From: Ruegeria sp. R13_0
GTDB taxonomy: Bacteria > Pseudomonadota > Alphaproteobacteria > Rhodobacterales > Rhodobacteraceae
Length of the DNA stretch: 55,625 nt
Assembly: GCF_017743995.1 (NCBI RefSeq)
Contig: NZ_JAGHRB010000021.1
Span: forward strand, 1 to 55,625
Direction of reading: 5' to 3'
Part shown: positions 39,609 to 47,157 of the stretch, in pieces
How the letters are laid out: each line of letters starts with the position of its first letter
How positions within the stretch are numbered: the stretch's first letter is position 1
Position numbers and translations under genes: made by a program
Notes under the pieces: model-generated
Database searches by the model: none
Told to the model about the DNA's origin: nothing
What the model saw: the letters and a program-made list of their open reading frames with translations, nothing else

Positions 39609-41108
39609 TCAGTCCATCGCTTTGAAGTTGAACTCGCCACCTTCCTTGATGCCCGACGGCCAGCGGGCCGTGACAGTCTTGGTGCGGGTGTAGAACTTGA
39701 AGCTGTCCGGGCCGTGCTGGTTCAGGTCACCAAACATGGATTTCTTCCAGCCGCCAAAGGTGTGGTAGGCCAGCGGAACCGGGATTGGGACGTTGATGCC
39801 GACCATGCCGATGTTGATCCGGCTGGCGAAGTCACGAGCCGTGTCGCCATCGCGCGTGAAGATCGCGGTGCCATTGCCGTATTCGTGGTCCATCGCCAGA
39901 CCGATCGCCTCTTCGTAGGAGCCTGCGCGAACGGTCGACAGAACCGGGCCGAAGATTTCCTGCTTGTAGATATCCATGTCAGGCGTCACGTGGTCGAACA
40001 GGTGCGGGCCGACAAAGAAACCGTCCTCATAGCCCTGCAGGCTGAAATCGCGGTTGTCGACGACCAGCTTGGCGCCTTGCTCAACGCCCGAGTTGATCAG
40101 GCCGAGGATACGCTCTTTTGCAGCTCCAGTCACAACGGGGCCCATGTCCACGTCGTCTCCGGCGGTGTAGGGGCCGACTTTCAGCTTTTCGACGCGCGGG
40201 ATCAGTTTCTCGATCAGACGGTCTGCGGTTTCTTCACCCACAGGAACAGCAACCGAGATCGCCATGCAGCGTTCGCCCGCCGCACCGAAGCCCGCACCGA
40301 CCAGCGCGTCCGCGGCTTGGTCCAGATCCGCGTCGGGCATCACGATCATGTGGTTCTTGGCGCCGCCAAAGCACTGCGCACGTTTGCCGTTGGCCGTTGC
40401 GCGGCTGTAGATGTATTGCGCGATCGGGGTCGAGCCTACAAAGCTGACGCCCTGGATGATTTCGCTGTCCAGGATGGTGTCCACGGCCTCTTTGTCGCCA
40501 TTGACGACCTGAAAGACGCCCTTGGGCAGACCGGCCTCGATGAACAGTTCGGCCAGCATCAGCGGAACCGAGGGGTCACGCTCGGACGGCTTCAGAACCA
40601 CGGCGTTGCCGCAAGCCAGTGCCGGACCGACGTGCCACAGAGGCATCATCGCCGGGAAGTTGAACGGCATGATCGAACCGACAACACCCAGAGGTTGACG
40701 CATCGAGTACATGTCGATACCGGGACCTGCGCTGTCGGTGAACTCACCTTTCAGCATCTGAGGTGCGCCGATGCAGTATTCGATCACCTCCAGTCCGCGC
40801 TGCAGGTCGCCCTTGGCGTCAGGGATGGTCTTGCCATGCTCACGGCTCAACGCTTCGGCCAGCTTGTCCATGTCGCGGTTCATCAGGCCGACCATGGCCA
40901 TCATAACACGCGCGCGTTTCTGCGGGTTGGTCGCGCCCCACGCGGGCTGAGCGGCTGCGGCGGCCTCAATCGCGGCGGTGGTTTCGGCCGCGCTTGCCAT
41001 TGGGCATTTGTACTGAACTTCACCCGTTGCCGGGTTGAAAACGTCATCAAAACGACCCGAGGTTCCGGCCACGTTCTCGCCATTGATGAAATGAGTCAGA
41101 TCTTGCAT
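39609..41108 (-). CDS. mmsA: Methylmalonate-semialdehyde dehydrogenase (CoA-acylating)
   Basis: A 499-residue aldehyde dehydrogenase that converts methylmalonate semialdehyde to propionyl-CoA and CO2 (and malonate semialdehyde to acetyl-CoA), the last step of valine breakdown. Landmarks are GVVGSIMPFNFPAMMPLWHVGPALACGNAVVLKPSE near 141-176, FVGSTPIAQYIY near 223, GGAKNHMIVMPDAD and the nucleophile C281 in AAGERCMAIS. The enzyme lacks the general-base glutamate used by hydrolytic ALDHs at the usual FGGAKNH position, as expected for CoA-dependent members. ATG at 41108 has GGAG upstream; the 86 extra codons are antisense to the LysR gene. Divergent from that regulator. Confidence 0.95.
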   Translation of the reverse strand: MQDLTHFINGENVAGTSGRFDDVFNPATGEVQYKCPMASAAETTAAIEAAAAAQPAWGATNPQKRARVMMAMVGLMNRDMDKLAEALSREHGKTIPDAKGDLQRGLEVIEYCIGAPQMLKGEFTDSAGPGIDMYSMRQPLGVVGSIMPFNFPAMMPLWHVGPALACGNAVVLKPSERDPSVPLMLAELFIEAGLPKGVFQVVNGDKEAVDTILDSEIIQGVSFVGSTPIAQYIYSRATANGKRAQCFGGAKNHMIVMPDADLDQAADALVGAGFGAAGERCMAISVAVPVGEETADRLIEKLIPRVEKLKVGPYTAGDDVDMGPVVTGAAKERILGLINSGVEQGAKLVVDNRDFSLQGYEDGFFVGPHLFDHVTPDMDIYKQEIFGPVLSTVRAGSYEEAIGLAMDHEYGNGTAIFTRDGDTARDFASRINIGMVGINVPIPVPLAYHTFGGWKKSMFGDLNQHGPDSFKFYTRTKTVTARWPSGIKEGGEFNFKAMD

Positions 41109-41187
41109 TGCAAACTCCTCCGATATGTTTGCGCGCAGAATAGGCTTGCAGAAATAACCTGAACAGAGGCAATGTCTCAAAAGAGCT

Positions 41188-41201
41188 TTGCAAAAATGCA
41201 A
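41188..41201. promoter_or_regulatory. Palindrome in the mmsA/lysR divergent promoter
   Basis: TTGCA-AAAA-TGCAA is a perfect inverted repeat ending 10 bp before the LysR-type start. Such short symmetric sites are usual for LysR proteins, although it lacks the strict T-N11-A form. Confidence 0.45.
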
Positions 41202-41211
41202 GAGGGACGGG

Positions 41212-42114
41212 ATGACGCCAAATTGGGATGACATGCGCGTTTTTCTTGCCGTCGCACGTGAGGAAAGCCTGTCGTCGGCGGGGCGCATTCTCAAGATTGA
41301 CCCCGCCACAGTTGGCCGGAGGATCGCCCGGTTAGAAGGCAGCCTGGACGCGCAGCTGTTCACCAAGTCGCAGCAAGGTTACATTCTGACAACCGCCGGA
41401 GAACGCCTGCTGGATCACGGCCTTCAAGCCGAAGAGGCGATGCGCGCCGCCGCTGGCGCAGTGGTTGGCTCGACCGAGTCGCTGAGCGGTCAGATTCGGA
41501 TCGGCGCTCCGGACGGTTCAGCGAACTACCTTTTGCCTCAAGTCTGCGCGAAGATCAGCGACGCGAATCCGGATTTGGATATTCAGATCCTGGCGCTGCC
41601 GAGGATCATCAATCTGTCGCGGCGTGAGGCGGATATGGCTGTCACCGTTAGTGCTCCGACCGCAGGCAAACTTCTGGTGCAAAAGGTCAGCGACTACAAA
41701 CTGCATCTGGTTGCGGCGCAGGACTATCTGGACCGGCACGCCCCGATCCAGACGGTCGAGGACCTGAAAGCCCACCGTTTGATTGGCTATATCCCGGACA
41801 TGATCTTTGATCGCGAGCTGGACTACCTCAACGATCTGGGCATCGACCGGGTGGCGCTTGCGTCGAACTCGGTACCTGTTCAATTGCGTCAGGCGGCGCT
41901 TGGGGCGGGGATTTGCGTTGCGCATGACTTCACGCTTCCGTTTCATCCGAACCTGCGCAGGTTGTTGACCGATCAGGTCAGTCTGACCCGCAGCTTTCAT
42001 CTGGTTCGGCATCAAGGCGATCAGCGAAACGAACGCCTCAACCGCTTTGCGCAGGCATTGACCCGTGGGATTCGCGACGAAGTTGCACGGCTTGAGGCGG
42101 AAGCCGGAACTTGA
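41212..42114 (+). CDS. LysR-family transcriptional regulator
   Basis: A 300-residue LysR regulator. The winged helix-turn-helix covers residues 3-62 (WDDMRVFLAVAREESLSSAGRILKIDPATVGRRIARLEGSLDAQLFTKSQQGYILTTAGERLL), and a substrate-binding domain of the periplasmic-binding-protein type follows (about 90-295). ATG at 41212 is preceded by GAGGGACGG; the earlier ATG at 41188 is rejected. It is divergent from mmsA, the classic layout for a LysR activator of the neighbouring gene, so control of methylmalonate-semialdehyde dehydrogenase is likely. The inducer may be a valine or inositol breakdown product, which is inference only. Confidence 0.9.
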   Translation: MTPNWDDMRVFLAVAREESLSSAGRILKIDPATVGRRIARLEGSLDAQLFTKSQQGYILTTAGERLLDHGLQAEEAMRAAAGAVVGSTESLSGQIRIGAPDGSANYLLPQVCAKISDANPDLDIQILALPRIINLSRREADMAVTVSAPTAGKLLVQKVSDYKLHLVAAQDYLDRHAPIQTVEDLKAHRLIGYIPDMIFDRELDYLNDLGIDRVALASNSVPVQLRQAALGAGICVAHDFTLPFHPNLRRLLTDQVSLTRSFHLVRHQGDQRNERLNRFAQALTRGIRDEVARLEAEAGT

Positions 42115-42173
42115 CACACATGACCATTCCGGCAACGCTTTGGAAAACAGTACGTTATTGCCGGAGGTTTTTT

Positions 42174-42611
42174 ATGCTCGTTCAAGCCATTCTGACATCC
42201 AAAGCCACCGATGAGGTGGTGACCGTCGCTCCATCCGCGACTGTGTCCGAGGCGGCGAAGATACTGGCGGAAAGACGCATCGGTACAGTTGTTGTCTCAG
42301 AGGACGGAGGCAGCACGGCCGTCGGTATCCTGTCCGAACGAGACATCGTCCGAGAGCTGGCGGCCAGTGGCAGCGGATGCCTGAACCAATCGGTCGAGAG
42401 CTATATGACCAAGGACCTGATTACCGCGACACGTCAGGAATCGGTCGAAGATATTCTGGCCCGCATGACCGAAGGCCGGTTCCGCCACATGCCGATTGTC
42501 GAGGATGGCAAGCTTGTCGGCATCGTCACCCTCGGGGACGTGGTCAAGGCGCAACTGACCGAGCTTGCAATGGAAAAAGACGCCCTGCAGGGCATGATCA
42601 TGGGGCATTAA
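42174..42611 (+). CDS. CBS-domain pair protein
   Basis: A 145-residue protein made of two CBS domains (residues about 5-65 and 75-135). The motifs VVTVAPSATVSEAAKILAERRIGTVVVSEDGG, VGILSERDIVRELA, VESYMTKDLITATRQESVEDILARMTEGRFRHMPIVEDGKLVGIVTLGDVVK are standard. A Bateman pair of this kind binds adenine nucleotides and signals cell energy state; alone-standing CBS proteins in proteobacteria have no single known target. GGAGG lies 7 nt before the ATG at 42174; the 21 extra codons upstream overlap the LysR gene and are rejected. A nested palindrome begins right after its stop. Confidence 0.92.
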   Translation: MLVQAILTSKATDEVVTVAPSATVSEAAKILAERRIGTVVVSEDGGSTAVGILSERDIVRELAASGSGCLNQSVESYMTKDLITATRQESVEDILARMTEGRFRHMPIVEDGKLVGIVTLGDVVKAQLTELAMEKDALQGMIMGH

Positions 42612-42613
42612 AG

Positions 42614-42701
42614 CGCTTTGCGTTTCATCGAAAACCCATCGAAATGCGCGTTCGACCGCAGGGATAGGCAGCGTATTTCGATTCATATAAAACGCAAAGC
42701 G
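42614..42701. repeat. 88-bp nested palindrome after the CBS gene
   Basis: Outer arms CGCTTTGCGTTT (42614-42625) and AAACGCAAAGCG (42690-42701) are perfect over 12 bp. Inner arms at 42638-42649 (ATCGAAATGCGC) and 42671-42682 match at 11 of 12 positions. It starts right behind the TAA stop. Like the 20558 element, the structure begins with AGCG next to a stop codon. The remaining bases to coaD hold only its promoter and ribosome-binding site. Confidence 0.7.
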
Positions 42702-42786
42702 ATACGGGGGCAGGGCATAACGCCCTCTTGCACCTGCAGCATGATTGTGTTTGCTATCGCCCAGTTTTTGAACGCAGGAGAGCGTG

Positions 42787-43278
42787 ATGCGGGTTGGCCT
42801 TTATCCCGGAACTTTTGACCCGATCACCTTGGGGCATATCGACATCATCCGTCGAGCCTCGGCGCTGGTGGACAAGCTGGTGATCGGCGTGGCCATCAAC
42901 CGTGACAAAGGGCCTTTGTTTTCGCTGGAAGAACGCGTTGCCATGATTGAGGCGGAATGCGCGCATCTCTCAGAACAGACCGGGACCCAGATCGTGGCGC
43001 ATCCGTTCGAGAACCTGCTGATCGACTGCGCGCGGGATGTGGGCGCGCAGGTCATCGTGCGCGGGCTTCGGGCCGTTGCTGATTTTGAGTATGAATTCCA
43101 GATGGTTGGCATGAACCGCGCGCTGGACGACTCCATCGAGACCGTGTTCCTGATGGCCGAAGCGCGGCATCAGGCGATTGCATCGAAACTAGTGAAAGAG
43201 ATCGCGCGGCTGAACGGGGACGTGTCGAAATTCGTCACGCCCCGCGTGAATGTGGCCCTTAAAGAGCGGTTAGGATAA
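42787..43278 (+). CDS. coaD: Pantetheine-phosphate adenylyltransferase
   Basis: A 163-residue nucleotidyltransferase that joins 4'-phosphopantetheine and ATP to dephospho-CoA in coenzyme A synthesis. The T/HxGH-type active site is GTFDPITLGHIDII at residues 8-21, and RGLRAVADFEYEFQMVGMNR near 88 is the family's hallmark. The final KLVKEIARLNGDVSKFVTPRVNVALKERL replaces the nucleotide-binding segment of the paralogues. ATG at 42787 follows GGAG by 6 nt; a GTG one codon earlier is possible. Its last 9 bp overlap the convergent gap gene. Confidence 0.95.
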   Translation: MRVGLYPGTFDPITLGHIDIIRRASALVDKLVIGVAINRDKGPLFSLEERVAMIEAECAHLSEQTGTQIVAHPFENLLIDCARDVGAQVIVRGLRAVADFEYEFQMVGMNRALDDSIETVFLMAEARHQAIASKLVKEIARLNGDVSKFVTPRVNVALKERLG

Positions 43279-44274
43279 CGCGCCCATCGCGGCGGCTGTG
43301 TCCAGCATCCGGTTCGAGAAGCCCCATTCGTTATCATACCACGCCAGAACGCGCACCAGCGTACCATCCGTGACCTTGGTCTCTGCCAGCGACACGGTCG
43401 AGCTATGGGCATCGTGGTTGAAATCAATCGAGATCAGAGGACGGTTTTCTGCGGCCAGAACGCCAGGGATTTTGGCAGCGGCTTCAACAAACAGGGCGTT
43501 GACCTCGTCCTCGGTCGTCGGGCGCGAGACTTCGGCCACCAGATCAACCACCGAGACATTCGGGGTCGGTACGCGGATCGCCTGACCGGTCAGTTTGCCC
43601 GCCAACTGCGGCAGAACCAGACCAACAGCTGCGGCAGCACCAGTGGTTGTCGGGATCATCGACAGAGCCGCCGCGCGTGACAGGTAAGGGTCTTTGCCTG
43701 CAGTGTCATGCACCGGCTGGCTTGCGGTATAAGCATGAACGGTGGTCATGTTGCCATGCACGATCCCCAACCCGGCATCCAGCGCCGCAGCAACAGGCGA
43801 CAGGCAGTTGGTGGTGCATGAGGCATTCGACACGATCGTATCGTCTGCGGTCAGTTCGGAATCGTTCACCCCAAACACGATCGTCTTGACGCCGCCGTCT
43901 CCACGGGCCGGGGCCGAGATCAGGACTTTCTTGGAGCCGTTCTTCAGGTGACGCTCAGCCGCTTCTCGGGTCCGGAAAACGCCTGTGCATTCCAGCACGA
44001 CATCGACATCCGACCAGTCCAACGCTTCGGGATCGCGTTCGCTGGTCAGTCGGATCGGACCCGCGCCGACGTCGAGACCGGCCTCGGACAGCGTGACGGG
44101 CTTGGAGTAGCGGCCATGAACGCTGTCAAATTCGAACAGATGGGCGTTCATTTCCGGCTTGGCCAGATCGTTGATCGCAACGATTTCCACATCGGTCCGT
44201 CCCGACTCCATAACCGCGCGCAGAACGCCGCGCCCGATACGTCCAAATCCGTTAATGGCCAGTTTAAGTGTCAT
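43270..44274 (-). CDS. gap: Glyceraldehyde-3-phosphate dehydrogenase, NAD-type
   Basis: A 334-residue GAPDH. The NAD domain begins INGFGRIGR; the cofactor-selecting aspartate is present as D36 in VAINDLA, which favours NAD. The catalytic C153 lies in SNASCTTNCL and H180 region in HGNMTTVHAYT; the C-terminal WYDNEWGFSNRM is normal. It would run glycolysis between glyceraldehyde 3-phosphate and 1,3-bisphosphoglycerate. A perfect GTTAGCGCTAAC palindrome lies 34 bp upstream of the start (44308-44319). A second gap gene is found 300 bp upstream on the same strand; the two are clearly different paralogues. The stop region overlaps coaD. Confidence 0.93.
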   Translation of the reverse strand: MTLKLAINGFGRIGRGVLRAVMESGRTDVEIVAINDLAKPEMNAHLFEFDSVHGRYSKPVTLSEAGLDVGAGPIRLTSERDPEALDWSDVDVVLECTGVFRTREAAERHLKNGSKKVLISAPARGDGGVKTIVFGVNDSELTADDTIVSNASCTTNCLSPVAAALDAGLGIVHGNMTTVHAYTASQPVHDTAGKDPYLSRAAALSMIPTTTGAAAAVGLVLPQLAGKLTGQAIRVPTPNVSVVDLVAEVSRPTTEDEVNALFVEAAAKIPGVLAAENRPLISIDFNHDAHSSTVSLAETKVTDGTLVRVLAWYDNEWGFSNRMLDTAAAMGALS

Positions 44275-44307
44275 GTCCTGCTCCGTCAGAGTCTTTGCTC
44301 GAAATGA

Positions 44308-44319
44308 GTTAGCGCTAAC
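44308..44319. promoter_or_regulatory. Perfect TTAGCGCTAA-type operator before gap (1)
   Basis: GTTAGCGCTAAC is a perfect 12-bp palindrome. It resembles sites of LacI-family regulators of central carbon metabolism in alphaproteobacteria (I recall CceR of Rhodobacter). Related sites precede the second gap gene. Confidence 0.7.
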
Positions 44320-44356
44320 AAAGCGAGATCGGCGAGAAAGTCAAGTAAAACCTTGC

Positions 44357-44500
44357 TCAGCGCCAGAAGGCGAGCCAGTCGAGAAAGTCGTAAAGTTTCT
44401 TGCCGAGGAACAGAAAATGCTCGGTCCCGAACAGGGCATAGTCCAGCATGATCGCGCCAAGGATCAGCAGCGCCAGCCAGATGGCGATTTGATTTGTCAT
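44357..44500 (-). CDS. 47-residue membrane protein between the two gap genes
   Basis: A small open frame with ATG at 44500: MTNQIAIWLALLILGAIMLD, then YALFGTEHFLFLGKKLYDFLDWLAFWR. Residues 5-22 form one transmembrane helix and the C-terminal half is an amphipathic, aromatic-rich helix ending in LAFWR. I recall similar short proteins next to gap in other Rhodobacteraceae, but cannot check this here. It is downstream of the terminator of the second gap gene and 82 bp before the first one. A longer reading (67 residues) starts inside the terminator hairpin and is less likely. Function unknown. Confidence 0.7.
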   Translation of the reverse strand: MTNQIAIWLALLILGAIMLDYALFGTEHFLFLGKKLYDFLDWLAFWR

Positions 44501-44518
44501 GAGGGCCCCGAACAAAAA

Positions 44519-44545
44519 CGCCCGCTCAGATAACCTGAGCGGGCG
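44519..44545 (-). terminator. Intrinsic terminator of the second gap gene
   Basis: An 11-bp perfect stem CGCCCGCTCAG/CTGAGCGGGCG around a 5-nt loop, followed on the minus strand by TTTTTG. It separates the NADP-type gap gene from the small membrane protein gene. Confidence 0.9.
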
Positions 44546-44571
44546 AAGCTGTTCAAGCAATCATGGGGAAA

Positions 44572-45573
44572 TCAGTTAAGGCGCCCCATGGCGACGGCGA
44601 CATCGGCCATACGAACCGAGAAGCCCCATTCGTTGTCATACCACGCCAACACGCGGACCATGCGGTTATCCACCACACGGGTCTGGTCCGGGGCGAAGAT
44701 CGAGCTTTCCTCGGTGTGGTTGAAATCGGTCGAGACCAGCGGCGCGGGCTCATAGCCCAGAACGCGCTGCATCGGGCCTTTGGCGGCCTCTTCAACGATT
44801 GCGTTGACCTCTTCGACAGTCACGTCGCGCGAGGCGCGGAAGCTCAGGTCTACTGCCGAAACATTCGGAGTAGGGACGCGGATCGCCGAGCCGTCCAGAC
44901 GACCTTTCAAGTTGGGCAGAACCTCGCCCAAGGCAGCAGCTGCACCGGTCGAGGTCGGGATCATCGACATCGCCGCCGCGCGGGCGCGGTACAGGTCGCT
45001 GTGGCGACGGTCCAGTGTCGGCTGGTCGCCAGTATAGGCGTGGATGGTGGTCATGATGCCGTGTTCGATGCCAACACCTTCATCCAGAACCTTGGCAAGC
45101 GGAGCAAGGCAGTTCGTGGTGCAGGAGCCGTTCGAGACCATGTTGTCATTTGCGGTCAGGGTGTTGTGGTTCACGCCGAACACGATGGTCTTGTCGACAT
45201 TCTTACCTGGGGCCGACAGCAGCACCTTCTGCGCGCCGCGATCCAGGTGGGTTTTTGCCTTGGTGCCGTCGTTGAACTTGCCGGTGCATTCCAGAACGAC
45301 GTCGCAGCCTTCCCAATCCAGCTCGTTCATGTCGTAGGTCGAGAACATCTGCATCGGGCCTCGGCCCAGATCCATGGTGTCGCCTTCGATCGACACTTCG
45401 CGCGGGAAACGACCGTGAATGCTGTCATATTTCAGCAGATGCGCCGAGGTTTCCAGCGGGCCGGTGGCGTTGACTTTGATCACTTCGATGTCGTTGCGGC
45501 CCGAGGCGGCAATGTGCGACAGGGTACAGCGGCCAATGCGGCCAAAACCATTGATACCGACCTTGATGGTCAT
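44572..45573 (-). CDS. gap: Glyceraldehyde-3-phosphate dehydrogenase, possible NADP-type
   Basis: A 333-residue GAPDH paralogue. INGFGRIGR and the catalytic C151 in SNGSCTTNCLAP are present, as is WYDNEWGFSVRM. At the cofactor-selecting position it has VNATGP, with A36 instead of aspartate, and RR at 189-190 in LDRRHSDL, where NAD enzymes usually have Leu-Pro. ETSAHLLKYDS is reminiscent of chloroplast and cyanobacterial anabolic enzymes. These changes suggest use of NADP in gluconeogenic direction, to be confirmed. Start at 45573; the frame continues much further upstream across the promoter and is rejected there. Three TTAGCGC-type sites lie 88-130 bp upstream. Confidence 0.92.
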   Translation of the reverse strand: MTIKVGINGFGRIGRCTLSHIAASGRNDIEVIKVNATGPLETSAHLLKYDSIHGRFPREVSIEGDTMDLGRGPMQMFSTYDMNELDWEGCDVVLECTGKFNDGTKAKTHLDRGAQKVLLSAPGKNVDKTIVFGVNHNTLTANDNMVSNGSCTTNCLAPLAKVLDEGVGIEHGIMTTIHAYTGDQPTLDRRHSDLYRARAAAMSMIPTSTGAAAALGEVLPNLKGRLDGSAIRVPTPNVSAVDLSFRASRDVTVEEVNAIVEEAAKGPMQRVLGYEPAPLVSTDFNHTEESSIFAPDQTRVVDNRMVRVLAWYDNEWGFSVRMADVAVAMGRLN

Positions 45574-45660
45574 GTGACGTCTCCAAATGCGCTTGCGTTT
45601 GGGGCCATATAGCCTTGAAACCGGAATCTCAAAAGGGCAAAAGCGGCATATTTTTAAGGT

Positions 45661-45703
45661 GTTAGCGCAAACCTGAACAGATTGCGCTAACGCTTGCGCT
45701 AGC
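45661..45703. promoter_or_regulatory. Cluster of three TTAGCGCTAA-type sites before gap (2)/DUF808
   Basis: GTTAGCGCAAAC (45661-45672), GATTGCGCTAAC (45680-45691) and GCTTGCGCTAGC (45692-45703) differ from the perfect palindrome at 44308 by one, two and three bases. The cluster lies in the divergent space and could serve both genes. Confidence 0.6.
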
Positions 45704-45754
45704 TGTTGGATCGGGTAGGGTCCGTTTGCGGCAGGTGACAGGAAAGGACACGCG

Positions 45755-46714
45755 ATGAGCGGACTGTTGGCCCTTTTGGACGATGTGGCGGGGATTGCCA
45801 AGGTGGCTGCGGCCTCGGTGGATGATGTCGTGGCGGCTGCTGGCAAAGCGGGGGCCAAAACGGCAGGCGTGATTATCGACGACGCGGCGGTGACGCCGAA
45901 ATACGTTCAGGGCTTTGCGCCTGCGCGCGAGTTGCCGATCATCTGGCGCATTGCCCGTGGCTCGATTTTCAACAAAATCATCCTGTTGCTGCCGGTCGCC
46001 CTGTTGCTTGCGAATTTCGCGCCTTGGCTGATTACGCCTTTGTTGATGCTGGGCGGGTCATATCTGTGTTTCGAAGGGGCCGAGAAGATATTCCATGTTC
46101 TGTTTCCCCATGGCAGCCACGCCATTGAAAAGGACATGGATGTACGCGATCCGGGCCATCTTGAAGAACAGAAGGTCAAGGGCGCGATCAAGACGGATTT
46201 CATCCTGTCGGCTGAGATCATGACCATTGCGCTGGCCGCAATTGAGGCTCCGAATGTGTGGATGCAGGCGGCGACTTTGGCCGTTGTCGGGCTTGGGGTG
46301 ACGGTGGCCGTCTATGGCTCGGTCGCCTTGATCGTGAAGATGGACGATGTCGGGCTGTATCTGGCCCGAAACGCTCCTACGCCGGTGGGCCGAGGACTGG
46401 GGCGCGGATTGGTCAAGGCCATGCCAACGGTGATGAAAACCCTGTCGATCGTCGGAACGGCGGCCATGTTGTGGGTGGGTGGATCCATCGTCATCCACGG
46501 GATGGAGGTTCTGGGGTTTGGGTGGCTGGGGCATCATATCCATGACTGGGCTTATGCGGTTGGTCATTCGGTCTCGGCGCAATGGGAGGCTGCGGCGGAG
46601 TGGATCGCCAAGGCGACCATGGACGGCGTCTTTGGTCTGGCCTGGGGGATGGTGTTGATCCCGCTCGCGACAAAGGTCATTGGGCCGCTTTTCAACAGGA
46701 AAGCCGATCACTAG
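45755..46714 (+). CDS. DUF808 inner-membrane protein (YedI family)
   Basis: A 319-residue membrane protein of the DUF808 family. The N-terminus MSGLLALLDDVAGIAKVAAASVDDVVAAAGKAGAKTAGVIIDDAAVTP is the family signature, followed by about six to eight hydrophobic segments (IILLLPVALLLANFAP, LLMLGGSYLCFEGAEKI, FILSAEIMTIALAAI, AATLAVVGLGVTVAVYGSVALIV, SIVGTAAMLWVGGSIVIHG, DGVFGLAWGMVLIPLATKVI). Histidines around GWLGHHIHDWAYAVGH are conserved in relatives. No biochemical function is known. The gene is divergent from the second gap gene and shares the operator-bearing space. Confidence 0.92.
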   Translation: MSGLLALLDDVAGIAKVAAASVDDVVAAAGKAGAKTAGVIIDDAAVTPKYVQGFAPARELPIIWRIARGSIFNKIILLLPVALLLANFAPWLITPLLMLGGSYLCFEGAEKIFHVLFPHGSHAIEKDMDVRDPGHLEEQKVKGAIKTDFILSAEIMTIALAAIEAPNVWMQAATLAVVGLGVTVAVYGSVALIVKMDDVGLYLARNAPTPVGRGLGRGLVKAMPTVMKTLSIVGTAAMLWVGGSIVIHGMEVLGFGWLGHHIHDWAYAVGHSVSAQWEAAAEWIAKATMDGVFGLAWGMVLIPLATKVIGPLFNRKADH

Positions 46715-46715
46715 G

Positions 46716-47114
46716 TTGGAGCGTTTCCGTTTAGAAACCGTGCTGGATGGGCCTGTCATCCGAGAAACCGGATCACGCGGGTCATCATCGCTTTTTTCTG
46801 CGCTGAGCGTTGCGGCCGACGAGGTTCCGTTCGACGAAAGGGAACTCTACGGATTTTTGCATTTTCGGATTGATACAGCGCTCAAGGCGCAAAAGCGTGG
46901 CCACTGGTCGGGTGGGCGGGTCTACAACTCTTTGACGGGTCAGTCGGAATCCTACGTCCCCCTTTCCGGAACCCACCTGCGTCAGGCGTTGTCCTGCATC
47001 GGTTTGCAACCACCCGAGAAAGTGGTGGTGCAGGGGCGATATGAGTTGCGATTGGACTACGCTCTGAAAGCGTATGCTGCGCTGAAGTCGAGGTTGGAGA
47101 CTGAACCCAAATGA
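46716..47114 (+). CDS. Hypothetical protein, uncertain start
   Basis: An open frame fills the space between DUF808 and tkt and ends just before a good terminator. Taken from the TTG at 46716 directly behind the DUF808 stop, it gives 132 residues; it is open further upstream inside DUF808 (another TTG at 46680). The product is polar, without signal peptide or membrane helix, with DERELYGFLHFRIDTALKAQKRGHWSGGRVYNSL and a C-terminal QGRYELRLDYALKAYAALKSRL helix. I recognise no family. No ribosome-binding site is convincing, so expression may depend on coupling to DUF808. Confidence 0.5.
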   Translation: MERFRLETVLDGPVIRETGSRGSSSLFSALSVAADEVPFDERELYGFLHFRIDTALKAQKRGHWSGGRVYNSLTGQSESYVPLSGTHLRQALSCIGLQPPEKVVVQGRYELRLDYALKAYAALKSRLETEPK

Positions 47115-47139
47115 AAAGGGCGGCCAGTGGCCGCCCTTT
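47115..47139. terminator. Bidirectional terminator between the hypothetical gene and tkt
   Basis: An 11-bp perfect stem AAAGGGCGGCC/GGCCGCCCTTT with only a 3-nt loop and A/T flanks. It works for both convergent genes. Confidence 0.85.
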
Positions 47140-47157
47140 GCTCGAAAAGCTGGGTCT

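Noticed and set aside
39588..41162. Plus-strand open frame of 524 codons
   Set aside because: It is the antisense shadow of mmsA, a clear aldehyde dehydrogenase gene.
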